DNA of 64,000 nucleotides from Candidatus Tepidiaquacella proteinivora (GCA_013348845.1 CP054675.1:1931501-1995500), one strand, 5' to 3'. Counted from the first letter of the stretch, positions 50,634 to 61,623 are shown. Numbers and translations are program-made. Notes: a model not told the origin generated them from the letters alone.

Positions 50634-53033
50634 TTAAAAAAGACTGGGGTATCTCTTCGGATTATATTCATGCATAATTTCATAAATAACTGTGAAAACC
50701 TCCTCTGCATTTGGCTTTGAGTAATAATCTCCGTCATTTCCGTAAGCAGGTCTGTGAGCTTTTCCCGTTAAAGTTCTTGGGGGTGAGTCTAAATATTTAT
50801 ATCCGTCTTGTTCATCTAATACTTGTTGCATCATATAAGCCGTTGCTCCACCAGGAACGTCTTCATCAAGGAATAAAACTTTATTTGTTTTCTTTATTGA
50901 GTCTTTTATTATACCAAATCTATCAAATGGTAAAAGTGTTCGTACATCAATTAATTCAACAGAAATTCCAATTTGTTCTAATTTTGATATTGCTGATTTT
51001 GCAATATCAACACATGCACCGTATGTTACAACAGTTATATCTGTTCCTTCCTGTAAAATTTCAGGAATTCCAAGAGGGATAGTTATTTCACCGATATTTT
51101 CCGGTAAAAGTTCTTTTATTCTGTAAGCATTTAATCTTTCTATAACAAGACCCGGGTCATCACCTTTTAGTAAAGTATTATAAAACCCGGCAGCTTGAGT
51201 CATATTTCTTGGTACACAAATATGCAAACCCCTGAAAGCGTGAGTAATCATCCCAATTGGAGACCCTGAATGAAAAATCCCGACAAGTCTGTGTCCACGA
51301 GTTCTGATTATAACAGGTGCTTTTTGCCCACCTTTTGTTCTCCAATGTAAAAGGGCTAAATCATCACTAATTATTTGTAATGCATATAATAAATAATCAA
51401 GATATTGTATTTCAACGATCGGTCTTAATCCTCTTAAAGCTGCACCTATTCCCTGACCTGCAATTGTTGCTTCTCTGATTCCGGTATCTGTTATTCTTAT
51501 ATCACCATATTTTGCTTGTAATCCAGCCATACCTTGATTTACATCCCCTAATCTTCCTATGTCTTCTCCAATTGCAAATATTCGCGGGTCTGTTTTAAAT
51601 GCATAATCAAAGAAAGCCAATAAAACTTCTCTACCATCAACCCTTTTTGAATCTGGTTTATAAACTGGCTTTACTTCTTTTACATTAAGGGGGCTTTCAT
51701 CTGATTGACTATATAAATGCGAGCCGTAGTTGTATTCATTGGTTTTTTTATATTTATCATTCCAATCAATTAATTTTTGTTTAATTTCTAATGGTTCATT
51801 TCGTAATGTTATTAACGCATCATTTGCGGCTGCTGCGATTACTCGTCTCGATGTTTCCAGAGCTCTGAAGATATCATTGCTGATTTTCTTTATAGTTTCT
51901 GCTTCTCTGCTTACTTTAGATATCTCTGTTAATATTTTATTTAATTCATCTCTTTCTTTTTTAATCGGATTAATAAAATCTTCCCATGCTTTTTGTTGAG
52001 CTTTTTTCACAGTAACTTTTGATTCTTCTTCTATCTCTTCTAATTCTTTTTCGTTTGCAAACCCTTTTTTTAAAATCCATAATTTAAATTGTCTTATGCA
52101 ATCGTATTCCCTTTCCCATTCAAGCCGCTCTTTCGTTTTATATCTCTCATGCGAACCTGAAGTTGAATGTCCTTGAGGTTGAGTTAACTCTGTTATGTGA
52201 AATATTGCTGGTATGTGTTTTTCTCTGACAATGGAGATTCCTTCCCTATATACTTTAACAAGTTGTTCATAATTCCAACCGGGAATTCTGTAAATTAAAA
52301 ATCCCTGCCCGAGTTTTTCACTATATTCAAATCCTTTTAATATCTCTGAAATATTTGATTTTGTCATTTGATAAATATTAGGTACTGAAATGCCAAAACC
52401 ATCATCCCATATTGAAATTGCAAGCGGAACCATCAAAACACCAGCTGCATTAATCGTCTCGAAAAAAATACCTTCTGCAGTACTTGCATTACCTATTGTA
52501 CCAAAGGCAACTTCGTTACCGTTATTAGAAAACTCTTTTAAATATGATAATTCAGGGTTATTTCTGTATAATTTGGATGCATAAGCAAGACCGAGCAATC
52601 TTTGCATTTGAGATGCAGTAGGGGCAATGTCGGAAGAAGTATTTTTCATTTGCATCAGATTTTTCCATTTTCCGTTATTATCAAGAAGTCTTGACCCAAA
52701 GTGATTATTCATACCTCTGCCACCGGAATGGGGTTCCCGGTTAATATCAGTATCCCCATAAAGTTGAGCAAAAAACTGCTCCAAAGTTAGCATTCCTGTT
52801 GCAAACATAAATGTTTGGTCTCTGTAGTATCCTGAACGAAAATCCCCATTTTGAAAGGTCTTTGCCATAGCAATCTGAGGAAGTTCTTTCCCATCTCCGA
52901 AAATACCAAAATTTGCTTTACCAATCAGGGTTTCTTTTCTTCCTAATAAACTTGCTTGTCTGCTTTCATTTGCAAGTTTAAAATCTGCAATTACTTCTTC
53001 TTTTGTAAATTCAAAATCCTGGTTTTTAGCCAT
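50634..53033 (-). CDS. Fused 2-oxoacid dehydrogenase E1 (alpha and beta in one chain)
   Basis: The 799-residue protein unites an E1 alpha part (about 1-440) and an E1 beta part (about 460-799). The alpha part shows the thiamine-diphosphate site GTIGNASTAEGIFFETINAA. The beta part shows FAIGEDIGRLGDVNQG, ITDTGIREATIAGQGIGAALRGLRP and the closing DEDVPGGATAYMM. Such fusions of the branched-chain or pyruvate E1 type are common in Bacteroidota. It decarboxylates a 2-oxoacid and passes the acyl group to an E2 lipoyl protein, which is not encoded nearby. The substrate is not clear from sequence. Confidence 0.9.
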   Translation of the reverse strand: MAKNQDFEFTKEEVIADFKLANESRQASLLGRKETLIGKANFGIFGDGKELPQIAMAKTFQNGDFRSGYYRDQTFMFATGMLTLEQFFAQLYGDTDINREPHSGGRGMNNHFGSRLLDNNGKWKNLMQMKNTSSDIAPTASQMQRLLGLAYASKLYRNNPELSYLKEFSNNGNEVAFGTIGNASTAEGIFFETINAAGVLMVPLAISIWDDGFGISVPNIYQMTKSNISEILKGFEYSEKLGQGFLIYRIPGWNYEQLVKVYREGISIVREKHIPAIFHITELTQPQGHSTSGSHERYKTKERLEWEREYDCIRQFKLWILKKGFANEKELEEIEEESKVTVKKAQQKAWEDFINPIKKERDELNKILTEISKVSREAETIKKISNDIFRALETSRRVIAAAANDALITLRNEPLEIKQKLIDWNDKYKKTNEYNYGSHLYSQSDESPLNVKEVKPVYKPDSKRVDGREVLLAFFDYAFKTDPRIFAIGEDIGRLGDVNQGMAGLQAKYGDIRITDTGIREATIAGQGIGAALRGLRPIVEIQYLDYLLYALQIISDDLALLHWRTKGGQKAPVIIRTRGHRLVGIFHSGSPIGMITHAFRGLHICVPRNMTQAAGFYNTLLKGDDPGLVIERLNAYRIKELLPENIGEITIPLGIPEILQEGTDITVVTYGACVDIAKSAISKLEQIGISVELIDVRTLLPFDRFGIIKDSIKKTNKVLFLDEDVPGGATAYMMQQVLDEQDGYKYLDSPPRTLTGKAHRPAYGNDGDYYSKPNAEEVFTVIYEIMHEYNPKRYPSLF

Positions 53034-53231
53034 AAAATAATATTTTTATAAATTAATATTATTAAAACAAATAAATATTCTGTTAAGTTGCAATTACATT
53101 ATTTTATTTAATTTAAACAAATTTGCAAATTTTTTAAATGAAGTTGTTTGTTTATATTGTAAATTATTAAATTGAATTAATTTAATTTTTATAATGTTTT
53201 TATTATATTGAAATTAATAAATGTAAATAAT

Positions 53232-53645
53232 ATGCTTGAAAATATATTTACTCCGGAAGAAATTAGTTTAATACAAACGAGTTTTTTGAAAATTTGTGAA
53301 TCAGATTGCTGGGAAATTCATTATAACAGATTGTTTGAACTTGACCCTGATGCCATAAAACTTTTCAAGGGGGATATTAAAGACCAACAGCACAGGATTA
53401 TGACAATGATGAAAACAGTTGTAGAGGGCTTGAATAATCCTCAGATAATCATACCTGCTGTGCAAGAGTTGGGGAAAAGGCATTACGAATATAATGTAAG
53501 AGAGGAAGATTACGAATTATTCAAAGAATCTTTATTATACGCAATTGAAAAGGTTTTAGGAGATGAGTTTACCCCTGATTTAAAGTCTGCCTGGAATAAA
53601 TTTTATGATGTCCTTGCAGATGTTATGAAAAGTTCCAAATATTAA
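53232..53645 (+). CDS. Single-domain globin
   Basis: From the ATG at 53232 the protein has 137 residues. An in-frame TTG at 53208 would add eight residues. It has the pattern of flavohemoglobin-type globins: LFELDPDAIKLFKGD, the CD region, and PAVQELGKRHYEYNV with proximal heme ligand His 84. The distal E7 position appears to be Gln (KDQQHRIM). Without a reductase domain it may serve in O2 or NO binding or sensing. It stands alone between divergently placed genes, and the 198 bases before it hold no gene I can support. Confidence 0.85.
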   Translation: MLENIFTPEEISLIQTSFLKICESDCWEIHYNRLFELDPDAIKLFKGDIKDQQHRIMTMMKTVVEGLNNPQIIIPAVQELGKRHYEYNVREEDYELFKESLLYAIEKVLGDEFTPDLKSAWNKFYDVLADVMKSSKY

Positions 53646-53668
53646 ATTTAATTGTTTATACTTTATTC

Positions 53669-54235
53669 TTACTTTAACTTGAAAAATTTTTCAATTTCAG
53701 GTAATGCTTCTTTGTATTTTTTAAATTCGTGTCCGCAGTCTTCAAACTCAAGTATTTTACCAGCATTTGGAAAAGTAGCTTTTGTTTCTTCATGATTTAA
53801 TAATTCATCATCCTTTGAAAGTAGAAGAAATAATTTTTTCTGATTGATATACTTAAAGAATTTTTTATTTAAATCATACAATTCATTTATATATTCTTCT
53901 TTCCACTCAAACTTTTTTCCAGTATGATAATTTGTTAGTTCTCCGATGTATGGTTTTAGTACTAAATATGGCTTTATTGCTGGATTTATAAGTACTGCTC
54001 TTGAGCCATATTTTGCATTAAGTAACATAGCATAAAACCCTCCGAGTGAAGAACCTATTAAGTTTGGCTTTTGGCCTGCATCTCTTATGATATCGCATAA
54101 AAGAAAAAATGCTAACTTTGGTGATACCGGTAAATCAGGAGCAAAGACTTTAGTGCTTTTGTTAAAATATTCCTTCGTCTCTTCAGCTTTTCTTGCTTTA
54201 GATGAACTTCTGAATCCGTGTATATAAATTATCAT
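53669..54235 (-). CDS. YqiA-like alpha/beta-hydrolase (predicted esterase)
   Basis: The 188-residue protein begins MIIYIHGFRSSSKARKAEE, with the oxyanion HGF. The nucleophile motif GSSLGG lies in LIGSSLGGFYAMLLNAKYG, then INPAIKPY and a final CGHEFKKY with the likely catalytic His. This is the YqiA/UPF0227 pattern. It probably hydrolyses short acyl esters in the cytoplasm. No functional partner is adjacent. Confidence 0.85.
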   Translation of the reverse strand: MIIYIHGFRSSSKARKAEETKEYFNKSTKVFAPDLPVSPKLAFFLLCDIIRDAGQKPNLIGSSLGGFYAMLLNAKYGSRAVLINPAIKPYLVLKPYIGELTNYHTGKKFEWKEEYINELYDLNKKFFKYINQKKLFLLLSKDDELLNHEETKATFPNAGKILEFEDCGHEFKKYKEALPEIEKFFKLK

Positions 54236-54304
54236 TTTTTATTCTAATTACTATTTAATGTTCTTAACTTAACAACTATTTTTGTATTATGAAATGATAA
54301 TCAA

Positions 54305-56911
54305 ATGAAAGGTAATTTTTTTAAAAACATTATTGGAATTTTAATTGTTATTGTCGTCTTTGCACTTACGGCATTTGTTTTATTCAGGGATTTATCTACA
54401 AAGAGTTTGTATCAGGAAGAAGGGATTTTAAAAATTGATGAACTTTTAGATACAGTTGTAGTATATAGGGATGATTTCGGTGTACCACATATAGAAGCAA
54501 AAAATGAAAAGGATATGTATTTTACACTTGGATACACTCATGCACAGGATAGACTTTGGGAAATGGATTTTATAAGACGGGTTACTCAGGGAAGATTAGC
54601 AGAAATATTTGGCATTGAATCACTACAATATGATAAATTATTCAGAACTATTGGAATTTACAGAACCGCTAAGAAACTTTATAATAATTTACCTTCAGAA
54701 ACTAAGAAAATTCTTGAATATTATTCCGACGGAGTAAATTATTTTATTAATAAAAATAAAAAGAAACTGCCATTTGAATTTGATGCCCTTGATTATAAGC
54801 CTGATAAGTGGGAACCTGTTGATTGCCTTGCTGTGGTTAGATTTATGGGATGGAGTTTAAATATCTCTTGGTACACAGATTATTGTTTTGGCAAAATTGT
54901 GGATAGATTTGGTATCGAAAAAGCAAAAGATTTTATTCCTGATATTTCGCCTGAAGCACCGAATGTGATTAAATCAACAGAAGAAAGAGAACGGGAAAAA
55001 CAGCAGGAAAAAATAAAAAAAGAGTTAGATTCTAATTACACAAAACAGAATATCAGTGAAGAGTTATATTCTTCTCTAAAAAATAATTTCATTTCTGTAT
55101 GTTTTAATTTTCTTAATGAATTTGGCACTGGTGAAATTTCATCCGGTAGTAATGCCTGGGTAATTTCCGGAAGTAAAACAGAAATGGGTAAACCGTTAAT
55201 TGCAAATGACCCCCATCTTCCTTTACAGGTTCCTTCTACATGGTATGAAGTGGAATTAATTAATTCTGTTGATGGATTTAGGATTGCCGGATTTTCTATT
55301 CCTGGGGTTCCCGGTGTTTTAATTGGTATGAATAATTCGATAAGTTGGGGAATTACAAACTTAATGAATGACGAAACAGATTTATTTCTGCTCAATGATG
55401 ATTCTAACTCTGTTGTAATAGATAGTGTGTTAGAAAACATTTCTGTTAAAGGTAAGCAAGAAGATATAACTTTTGCTGTTTACTTTACGAAAGAAGGACC
55501 GATAGTTTCAAATCTTGAAAAAGTCAATATTGTTAATAACCAAAAATTTGAGACTAATAATCGTAATGTTATTGTGCTTAAATGGGCTGGCTATGATTTC
55601 AGTGATGAAATTACAGCACTATTGAGTGTAAATAAAGCAAATAGCTGGAATAGTTTTAAATCTTCGTTAAAAACATTTGGTGTTCCCGCTTTAAATTTTG
55701 TATATGCTGACACTAATGGGAATATTGGCTACTGTGTTGCAGGAAAAATACCGATAAGAAGATTGCATTCTGAACAATCGGAAAGTATTAGTACTCTTGC
55801 CCTTGCTACTAACAGGGATTATTATGAATGGAAAGGATATGTGAATTATGAAGATTTACCTTCTGTTTTTAATCCTCGTGAGCAATATATCGTTTCTGCT
55901 AATAACAGACCACAAGCTGGATTAAAGTATTATATTACAAATTTATATGAACCGCATTACCGCGCTGCAAGAATTGAAGAATTGCTTAAAGGAAGGAATA
56001 ATTTTTCTGCTTCTGAAATCCAGTATTTACAACTTGATGTCAATAGTCTGTATGCAAAAGAACTCTGCAATTATTTGTTTAAAGCAGTAAATTCTTTAAC
56101 GCTTGATACTTCACGTATGGCAAAACATCCTGTGATATATTTGACTGAAGAAGAAAAAGATTATTTGCAACTTTTAAAGAATTGGAATTATGAATTTAAA
56201 TTGATTAGCCCTGCTGCAACTTTATTTTCTCAATTTGAAGTTGAATTGTATAAAAACTTATATAAAGAAAAACTGGGAGAAGATTTATTTACAGAATACA
56301 TTACTATTGCATCTATTCCTGTTCGAAACACTTCTAAATTGTTGAGAGAGAATTTTCTTAATGTATCCGTAACAAAATACAATGAATCAACCGGAAAAGG
56401 TGTCATAGGCAAAAATGATGATTATAACTATGAAAATCTTCGTGACGCTTTATTAAAAAGTATAAAAGATGCTATAATCAGCTTAAAAAATAAATTTAAA
56501 ACTTCCGAAACCAAAGAATGGTTATGGGGAAAGGTACACAAAGTAAAATTCCGTCATCAATTGGGCTCTGTTGCCTCTTTCTCTCAAATTCTTGACGCAG
56601 GTCCTTATGAAGCAGATGGATGTGGAAGTACTGTTTGTTGTATCCAGTACAATTATATTAACGCTTCAAAAAATTCAGATTTTGAATCTTTTCTTGGTCC
56701 ATCATTGAGATTCATTGGTGATATGTCAAATACTCGTATATATTATTCTATTCTTCCACCTGGACAGAACGGTCAAAATATATCTGTAAATTACAGAAAT
56801 CAGGTAAGACTCTGGTTAAATGGGGAATATAAACAAACATTATCTTCTTCTATTGTTAGAGTGGCATCTACAAAAGTAATGTCTTTAATACCAACAAGAA
56901 ACTATAAATAA
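54305..56911 (+). CDS. Penicillin acylase family protein (Ntn-hydrolase)
   Basis: The 868-residue protein has one N-terminal membrane helix or signal (residues 9-28) and the alpha-domain pattern VYRDDFGVPHIEAKNEKDMYFTLGYTHAQDRLWEMDF. The autoprocessing site GSNAWVISGSK follows, where Ser 282 would be the nucleophile after cleavage. NDPHLPLQVPSTWYEVEL and the closing HQLGS region complete the family picture. These enzymes cleave amide bonds (penicillins, acyl-homoserine lactones, other N-acyl compounds). The natural substrate cannot be told. It may act in the periplasm, anchored by the N-terminal helix. Confidence 0.92.
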   Translation: MKGNFFKNIIGILIVIVVFALTAFVLFRDLSTKSLYQEEGILKIDELLDTVVVYRDDFGVPHIEAKNEKDMYFTLGYTHAQDRLWEMDFIRRVTQGRLAEIFGIESLQYDKLFRTIGIYRTAKKLYNNLPSETKKILEYYSDGVNYFINKNKKKLPFEFDALDYKPDKWEPVDCLAVVRFMGWSLNISWYTDYCFGKIVDRFGIEKAKDFIPDISPEAPNVIKSTEEREREKQQEKIKKELDSNYTKQNISEELYSSLKNNFISVCFNFLNEFGTGEISSGSNAWVISGSKTEMGKPLIANDPHLPLQVPSTWYEVELINSVDGFRIAGFSIPGVPGVLIGMNNSISWGITNLMNDETDLFLLNDDSNSVVIDSVLENISVKGKQEDITFAVYFTKEGPIVSNLEKVNIVNNQKFETNNRNVIVLKWAGYDFSDEITALLSVNKANSWNSFKSSLKTFGVPALNFVYADTNGNIGYCVAGKIPIRRLHSEQSESISTLALATNRDYYEWKGYVNYEDLPSVFNPREQYIVSANNRPQAGLKYYITNLYEPHYRAARIEELLKGRNNFSASEIQYLQLDVNSLYAKELCNYLFKAVNSLTLDTSRMAKHPVIYLTEEEKDYLQLLKNWNYEFKLISPAATLFSQFEVELYKNLYKEKLGEDLFTEYITIASIPVRNTSKLLRENFLNVSVTKYNESTGKGVIGKNDDYNYENLRDALLKSIKDAIISLKNKFKTSETKEWLWGKVHKVKFRHQLGSVASFSQILDAGPYEADGCGSTVCCIQYNYINASKNSDFESFLGPSLRFIGDMSNTRIYYSILPPGQNGQNISVNYRNQVRLWLNGEYKQTLSSSIVRVASTKVMSLIPTRNYK

Positions 56912-56932
56912 AACAGTCCTCTATTGTTTTAT
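56908..56932. terminator. Weak AT-rich bidirectional hairpin
   Basis: ATAAAACA pairs with TGTTTTAT around nine bases between the convergent genes ending at 56911 and 56921, and T follows on the plus strand. The stem has few G-C pairs, so the call is uncertain. Confidence 0.35.
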
Positions 56933-57727
56933 TTTTAATCTTTCTAACGTATTGTATAAATCTAAGAGTTCAACCGGTGAAAGTTCTTCAGCGCGGCGGG
57001 AAAAATCATAATTTATCAGGTCTCTTTCATAACTTTTTATATAATCCTTTAGACAATTTTTAAGTGTTTTTCTTCTCTTACCAAAAGCTGTTTTTATGAA
57101 AGTAGAAAAATGTTCGGGTTCTTTAATATTATATTTATTATGAAATGTTAATTTAAAAACACTTGAGTCAACTTTCGGTTTTGGGAAGAAAACTGTCGGA
57201 GGTAAAGTAAATAAGTTCTTGTAATATGCATTTAACTGAGTATGTACAGTTAATATCCCGTATTGTTTTGTTTTTGGTTTTGCATTTAATCTTTGTGCAA
57301 CTTCCTTTTGCGTCATTATTACAGCAGAATGGATATAAAATTTATTCTCAAATAATTTGAATAATATCTCAGAAGTAATATTATAAGGTATATTACCAAT
57401 TATTTTAATAGACTGAAATTTGAAAGGAAATTTTATAACATCATTTCTAAAATCAAATTCAAGAAAATCTTTTTTTAAAAAAATTATTTTATCCCCAAAT
57501 TTTTCTTTTAGCGCATTTATACACTTTTCATCAATTTCAATTCCAATGTATTTGTTTGTATGATTAATTATGTGTTTTGTAAGTGCGCCATAACCGGCTC
57601 CTATTTCAATTATTAAATCCCCATCATTTATTTCAAGTGATTTTACTATTTTCTTCGCAATGTTTTCATCTACAAGAAAATTCTGCCCTAAAAATTTAAC
57701 AGGTCTGTATTTTTTAAATTTGTCCAC
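56921..57727 (-). CDS. rsmA: 16S rRNA dimethyladenosine transferase
   Basis: The 268-residue protein has the RsmA/KsgA blocks: LGQNFLVDENIAKKIVKSL, the SAM-binding EIGAGYGALTKHI, the acidic EIDEKCI, the active-site NIPYNITSEILFKL, and a C-terminal helical domain with FGKRRKTLKNCL. It dimethylates two adjacent adenosines near the 3' end of 16S rRNA during small-subunit assembly. Length and all motifs are standard. It is divergent from mfd, with 192 AT-rich bases between. Confidence 0.96.
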   Translation of the reverse strand: MDKFKKYRPVKFLGQNFLVDENIAKKIVKSLEINDGDLIIEIGAGYGALTKHIINHTNKYIGIEIDEKCINALKEKFGDKIIFLKKDFLEFDFRNDVIKFPFKFQSIKIIGNIPYNITSEILFKLFENKFYIHSAVIMTQKEVAQRLNAKPKTKQYGILTVHTQLNAYYKNLFTLPPTVFFPKPKVDSSVFKLTFHNKYNIKEPEHFSTFIKTAFGKRRKTLKNCLKDYIKSYERDLINYDFSRRAEELSPVELLDLYNTLERLKIKQ

Positions 57728-57919
57728 CTTGCAAATATCTTTTAATAATTTAACATATACAATCCATTTTAAAATTAAATATAATTAAATATATGATAAT
57801 ATAATAATTTGAACACATAAATTAATAAATTTACATTTATATTGTGTATTCTATATTTATGTTTGAGATTAATATTCGTATATTTATTTAATTGAGAATT
57901 TGTTCAGGCTTTTGCTGAT

Positions 57920-60900
57920 TTGTTTAGTGAGATAAAGAATAAGATTTATAAATCCGATAGTTTTCAAAAAATAATAAGACTACTATCGGAAAAAAAGACC
58001 CCCCCCTTAAATGTGGGTGGTATGGGGATAACTATTTCCAATATAAATGGTTCTTTAATTTCTTTCCTGTTGGATTTTATTTATTTAAGAGGTTTTAACA
58101 AAATATTTTATATAGTTTCTGATAATGAGAAAGTAAATTATATAAAAGATGACCTTTCTATACTTATTGGAGAAGAAAACATTTCCGCATTCACTCCTGA
58201 AAAGTCGTATGATAATGAAGATACTACAAAATCTCTTACCTTGCTTTCAGAGAATAAAAATTTTATAATAATTTCTGCTGTTGATAAATTATCTTATTCT
58301 GTTATTCCAAAAGAAAAATACAGTAAAAGTTTACTACACTTAAAAAGTGGAGATGAATTTCTGTTTGAAGAACTGGTCGAAAAGCTTGAAGAATATCAAT
58401 ATGAAAAAAAATATTTTGTCGAGCAACCGGGTGATTTTGCTATTAGAGGGGGAATTATTGATATATTTCCGGAAAGTTTTTCTGTACCTGTAAGACTTGA
58501 GTTTTTTGGAGAGACAATAGAATCAATCCGTGAATTTGATATTAATAACCAGCGCTCTATAAATCAATTGGAGGAAATAAAAATCCCAATTGTATTATCA
58601 TCATATATAAATGAAAAAGAACAATTTTCAAGCAAAAATATATTTGACTATTTTTCAGATGATATGTTAATTTTAATTGATGAAGAATGTCTACCTGATT
58701 CATTACTAAATGATTTTCTACGGAATAGCATTCAAAGTAAAATTATTATAGAGAGGTATTATAATTTTAAAAGTGATTTAAGTTTTAATTCTTTACCGCA
58801 ACCTGATTTTCATTCAAACATAAAAATTCTATATAATAATTTAATAAATCATTCTAAGAATGACTTTGATATATTTATTACTTGTTCTGATTCCTATCAG
58901 GTAAACCGAATGAAAGAGCTAATAACTGAATATGAAGATGAATTACTTTCTCAATATAATAACGATGAAAATAAAAAATTAATTTTTCTAACTGAAAAAG
59001 ATAAATTAATTTTTAAAACTAACCCCGCCACATTACAAAATTATGAAGAAAAACCTGTTCCAAAGAATAAAATTAATAGAATTAAACTCCTTCCTAAATC
59101 AATAAGTAATGGATTTATTTTCAATGATATCAAAATTGTTGTTTATACAGAGCATCAGATTTTTAATCGTTATTTTAGACAATATAAAAAACAAAAAAGG
59201 TATCGTTCCATTTCTCTCGATGAATTAAAACAACTTAAACTTGGTGATTATGTTGTACACAGGGATTTTGGAATTGGAATATATTCTGGATTGGTAACAA
59301 GAGAGGTAAAAGGAATTAAAAGTAAAAGTTATCAAGATTTCATTAAGTTAACTTATGCTGATGGCGACATAATTTACCTGTCTTTAAATTATATAAATCT
59401 CATTTCCAAATATACATCTACAGAGGGATATACTCCAAAGATTACAAGAATTGGTGGGGGTGATTGGGATAGAATTAAAGAAAGAACTAAAAAAAATGTT
59501 GAAAATATTGCTCGTGATTTAATTCTGCTTTATGCGAAAAGAAAAGCAAGTAAAGGAATAGCATTTCAATCTGATACTCATTGGGAAAGAGAACTTGAAG
59601 CGAGCTTTATTTATGAAGATACTCCCGACCAGGTAAAAGCCACTGCAGATGTAAAATCAGATATGCAGTCTGAAAGTCCGATGGATAGATTAATTTGTGG
59701 TGATGTGGGATTTGGAAAAACTGAAGTCGCTATCCGTGCCTCATTTAAAGCGGTTCTTGGTAATAAGCAGGTTGCAGTGCTTGTTCCAACTACTATTCTT
59801 GCTGTTCAGCATTATCATACCTTTAAAGACAGATTATCTCAATTTGCTGTTGAAGTTGAATCCTTAACACGATTTAAGTCAAAAAAAGAACAAAAAGAAA
59901 TACTTGAGAAACTATCTGAAGGAAAAATTGATGTAATAATAGGTACTCATCGACTACTTTCAAAGGATGTTAAATTCAAAGATTTGGGCTTGTTAATTAT
60001 AGATGAAGAACACAGGTTTGGTGTGAAAGCCAAAGAAAAATTAAGAGTATTAAAACCGAATGTTGATACTTTAACCTTAACAGCTACTCCAATACCACGA
60101 ACATTGAATTTCTCTTTGCTTGGTGCAAGAGATTTATCTATTATAAATACCCCGCCCAAAAATCGCAAACCTATTTTAACAGAAATTATTAAATATGACT
60201 GGAATTTGATAACAGAGATAATTAAAAGTGAATTAGCTCGAGGGGGTCAGGTATATTTTGTAAATGATAAAATCTCCGGTTTATATAACATTGCAGATAA
60301 GTTGAAGCGACTAATCCCTTATGCTCGTATTGGAGTGGCATATGGACAAATGGGTTCCGGAAAAAATATTAATATATCAAATTATTCCGGGCTCTATGTT
60401 GATAAGTTACCTGACCTTGAAAAAGTAATTGTAGATTTTATTGAACGGAAAATTGATGTACTTGTTTGTACGAAAATAATTGAATCTGGTCTTGATATCC
60501 CAAATGTCAATACTATCATTATTAATAATGCAAATTCATTTGGCCTTGCGGAATTATATCAATTGCGTGGTAGAGTCGGGAGGAGTAGTCAGCAGGCGTA
60601 TGCATATTTTATTGCACCACCTGTTTCAACATTGACTAAATCTGCACTTATGCGATTGCAAGCAATTGAAGAATATACAGAACTTGGTACTGGGTTTAAT
60701 TTATCAATGCGAGACATTGAAATTCGCGGAGTTGGAAATTTACTCGGTAAAGAACAATCAGGATTTATTCAGCAAATTGGCTTCGAATTATACCTTGATA
60801 TTATTAACGAAACAGTTTCTCAATTAAAAGAAAAAGAATTTGCAGCTTTGTTTTCCGGTGAAGAACAAGTGAAAAACTCAAAGGATAAAACAAAAATTTT

Positions 60901-61423
60901 TACTGATGAAAATGAAGATATTAAAACTGAATATAAATTAATAACAGAAAAGCCCGGCATACATTCACCTGCCAGTTCACACTTTATTTTTGAGCATGAT
61001 GTGAATGCTTTTATTCCGAAATATTATATTGAAGATGAGAACGAAAGAATTAATATTTATAAGAAGTTATATTCTTCTAATCAGGACTCCTTCCATTTCG
61101 AAGATGAATTAAAAGACAGATTTGGTCCTCTACCTGCTGAAGTAAAAAATCTGCTTATTCTTGTGAAAATAAGAAATGAAGCAATATCGCTTGGAATAGA
61201 AAAATTAACTTACTTTAATAATACTCTCGAAGTATATTTTCCTCATGATAAGCAGAATGAAATATATAATTCGGATTTCTTTAAAAATTTAGTTCAGCAA
61301 ATTTCAGTCAATAAAACAAACAGGTACTTTTTTAAACAATCAGAAACTGAATTTTCTTTAGAAATATTAAATTTAGATTTTCCTTTTGATTTAAAAAAGG
61401 TATTATTTTTAAATCAAGATTAA
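57920..61423 (+). CDS. mfd: Transcription-repair coupling factor Mfd
   Basis: The 1167-residue protein shows the Mfd order. A UvrB-like N-terminal part comes first (EQPGDFAIRGGIIDIFPE), then the RNA-polymerase-interacting CarD-like domain (LKLGDYVVHRDFGIGIYSGL). The RecG-like helicase carries Walker A GDVGFGKTEVA, box DEEHRFG, TATPIPRTL and QLRGRVGRS. A C-terminal TRCF domain ends the chain. It removes stalled RNA polymerase and recruits repair enzymes. No ATG is available near the expected N-terminus, so TTG at 57920 is taken as start (an in-frame TGA lies two codons upstream). A run of eight C at 57999-58006 falls in codons 27-29. Confidence 0.95.
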   Translation: MFSEIKNKIYKSDSFQKIIRLLSEKKTPPLNVGGMGITISNINGSLISFLLDFIYLRGFNKIFYIVSDNEKVNYIKDDLSILIGEENISAFTPEKSYDNEDTTKSLTLLSENKNFIIISAVDKLSYSVIPKEKYSKSLLHLKSGDEFLFEELVEKLEEYQYEKKYFVEQPGDFAIRGGIIDIFPESFSVPVRLEFFGETIESIREFDINNQRSINQLEEIKIPIVLSSYINEKEQFSSKNIFDYFSDDMLILIDEECLPDSLLNDFLRNSIQSKIIIERYYNFKSDLSFNSLPQPDFHSNIKILYNNLINHSKNDFDIFITCSDSYQVNRMKELITEYEDELLSQYNNDENKKLIFLTEKDKLIFKTNPATLQNYEEKPVPKNKINRIKLLPKSISNGFIFNDIKIVVYTEHQIFNRYFRQYKKQKRYRSISLDELKQLKLGDYVVHRDFGIGIYSGLVTREVKGIKSKSYQDFIKLTYADGDIIYLSLNYINLISKYTSTEGYTPKITRIGGGDWDRIKERTKKNVENIARDLILLYAKRKASKGIAFQSDTHWERELEASFIYEDTPDQVKATADVKSDMQSESPMDRLICGDVGFGKTEVAIRASFKAVLGNKQVAVLVPTTILAVQHYHTFKDRLSQFAVEVESLTRFKSKKEQKEILEKLSEGKIDVIIGTHRLLSKDVKFKDLGLLIIDEEHRFGVKAKEKLRVLKPNVDTLTLTATPIPRTLNFSLLGARDLSIINTPPKNRKPILTEIIKYDWNLITEIIKSELARGGQVYFVNDKISGLYNIADKLKRLIPYARIGVAYGQMGSGKNINISNYSGLYVDKLPDLEKVIVDFIERKIDVLVCTKIIESGLDIPNVNTIIINNANSFGLAELYQLRGRVGRSSQQAYAYFIAPPVSTLTKSALMRLQAIEEYTELGTGFNLSMRDIEIRGVGNLLGKEQSGFIQQIGFELYLDIINETVSQLKEKEFAALFSGEEQVKNSKDKTKIFTDENEDIKTEYKLITEKPGIHSPASSHFIFEHDVNAFIPKYYIEDENERINIYKKLYSSNQDSFHFEDELKDRFGPLPAEVKNLLILVKIRNEAISLGIEKLTYFNNTLEVYFPHDKQNEIYNSDFFKNLVQQISVNKTNRYFFKQSETEFSLEILNLDFPFDLKKVLFLNQD

Positions 61424-61623
61424 ACTGATTAATTAAGAATTCCGGGTGAACTTTTGCATAATTTTAAGAAATTAGATAATTTTTGATAAGTTTTATTAAT
61501 ATTTTAGAAAATAACAAAAGCGATTGATATTTTATAAGGATAAGAAAAATCATAGTTTAAAAGTTTTAGCACAGAGTTTCTTAATATTTTCTTATTTTGC
61601 CTTTATTAAAGTAAATTTTTCAC

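Noticed and set aside
57999-58006. Run of eight C in the 5' part of mfd as a phase-variation tract
   Set aside because: Mfd is a housekeeping repair protein. Runs of seven G also occur at 3486, 25707 and 62570 in unrelated genes, so chance or sequencing is as likely.
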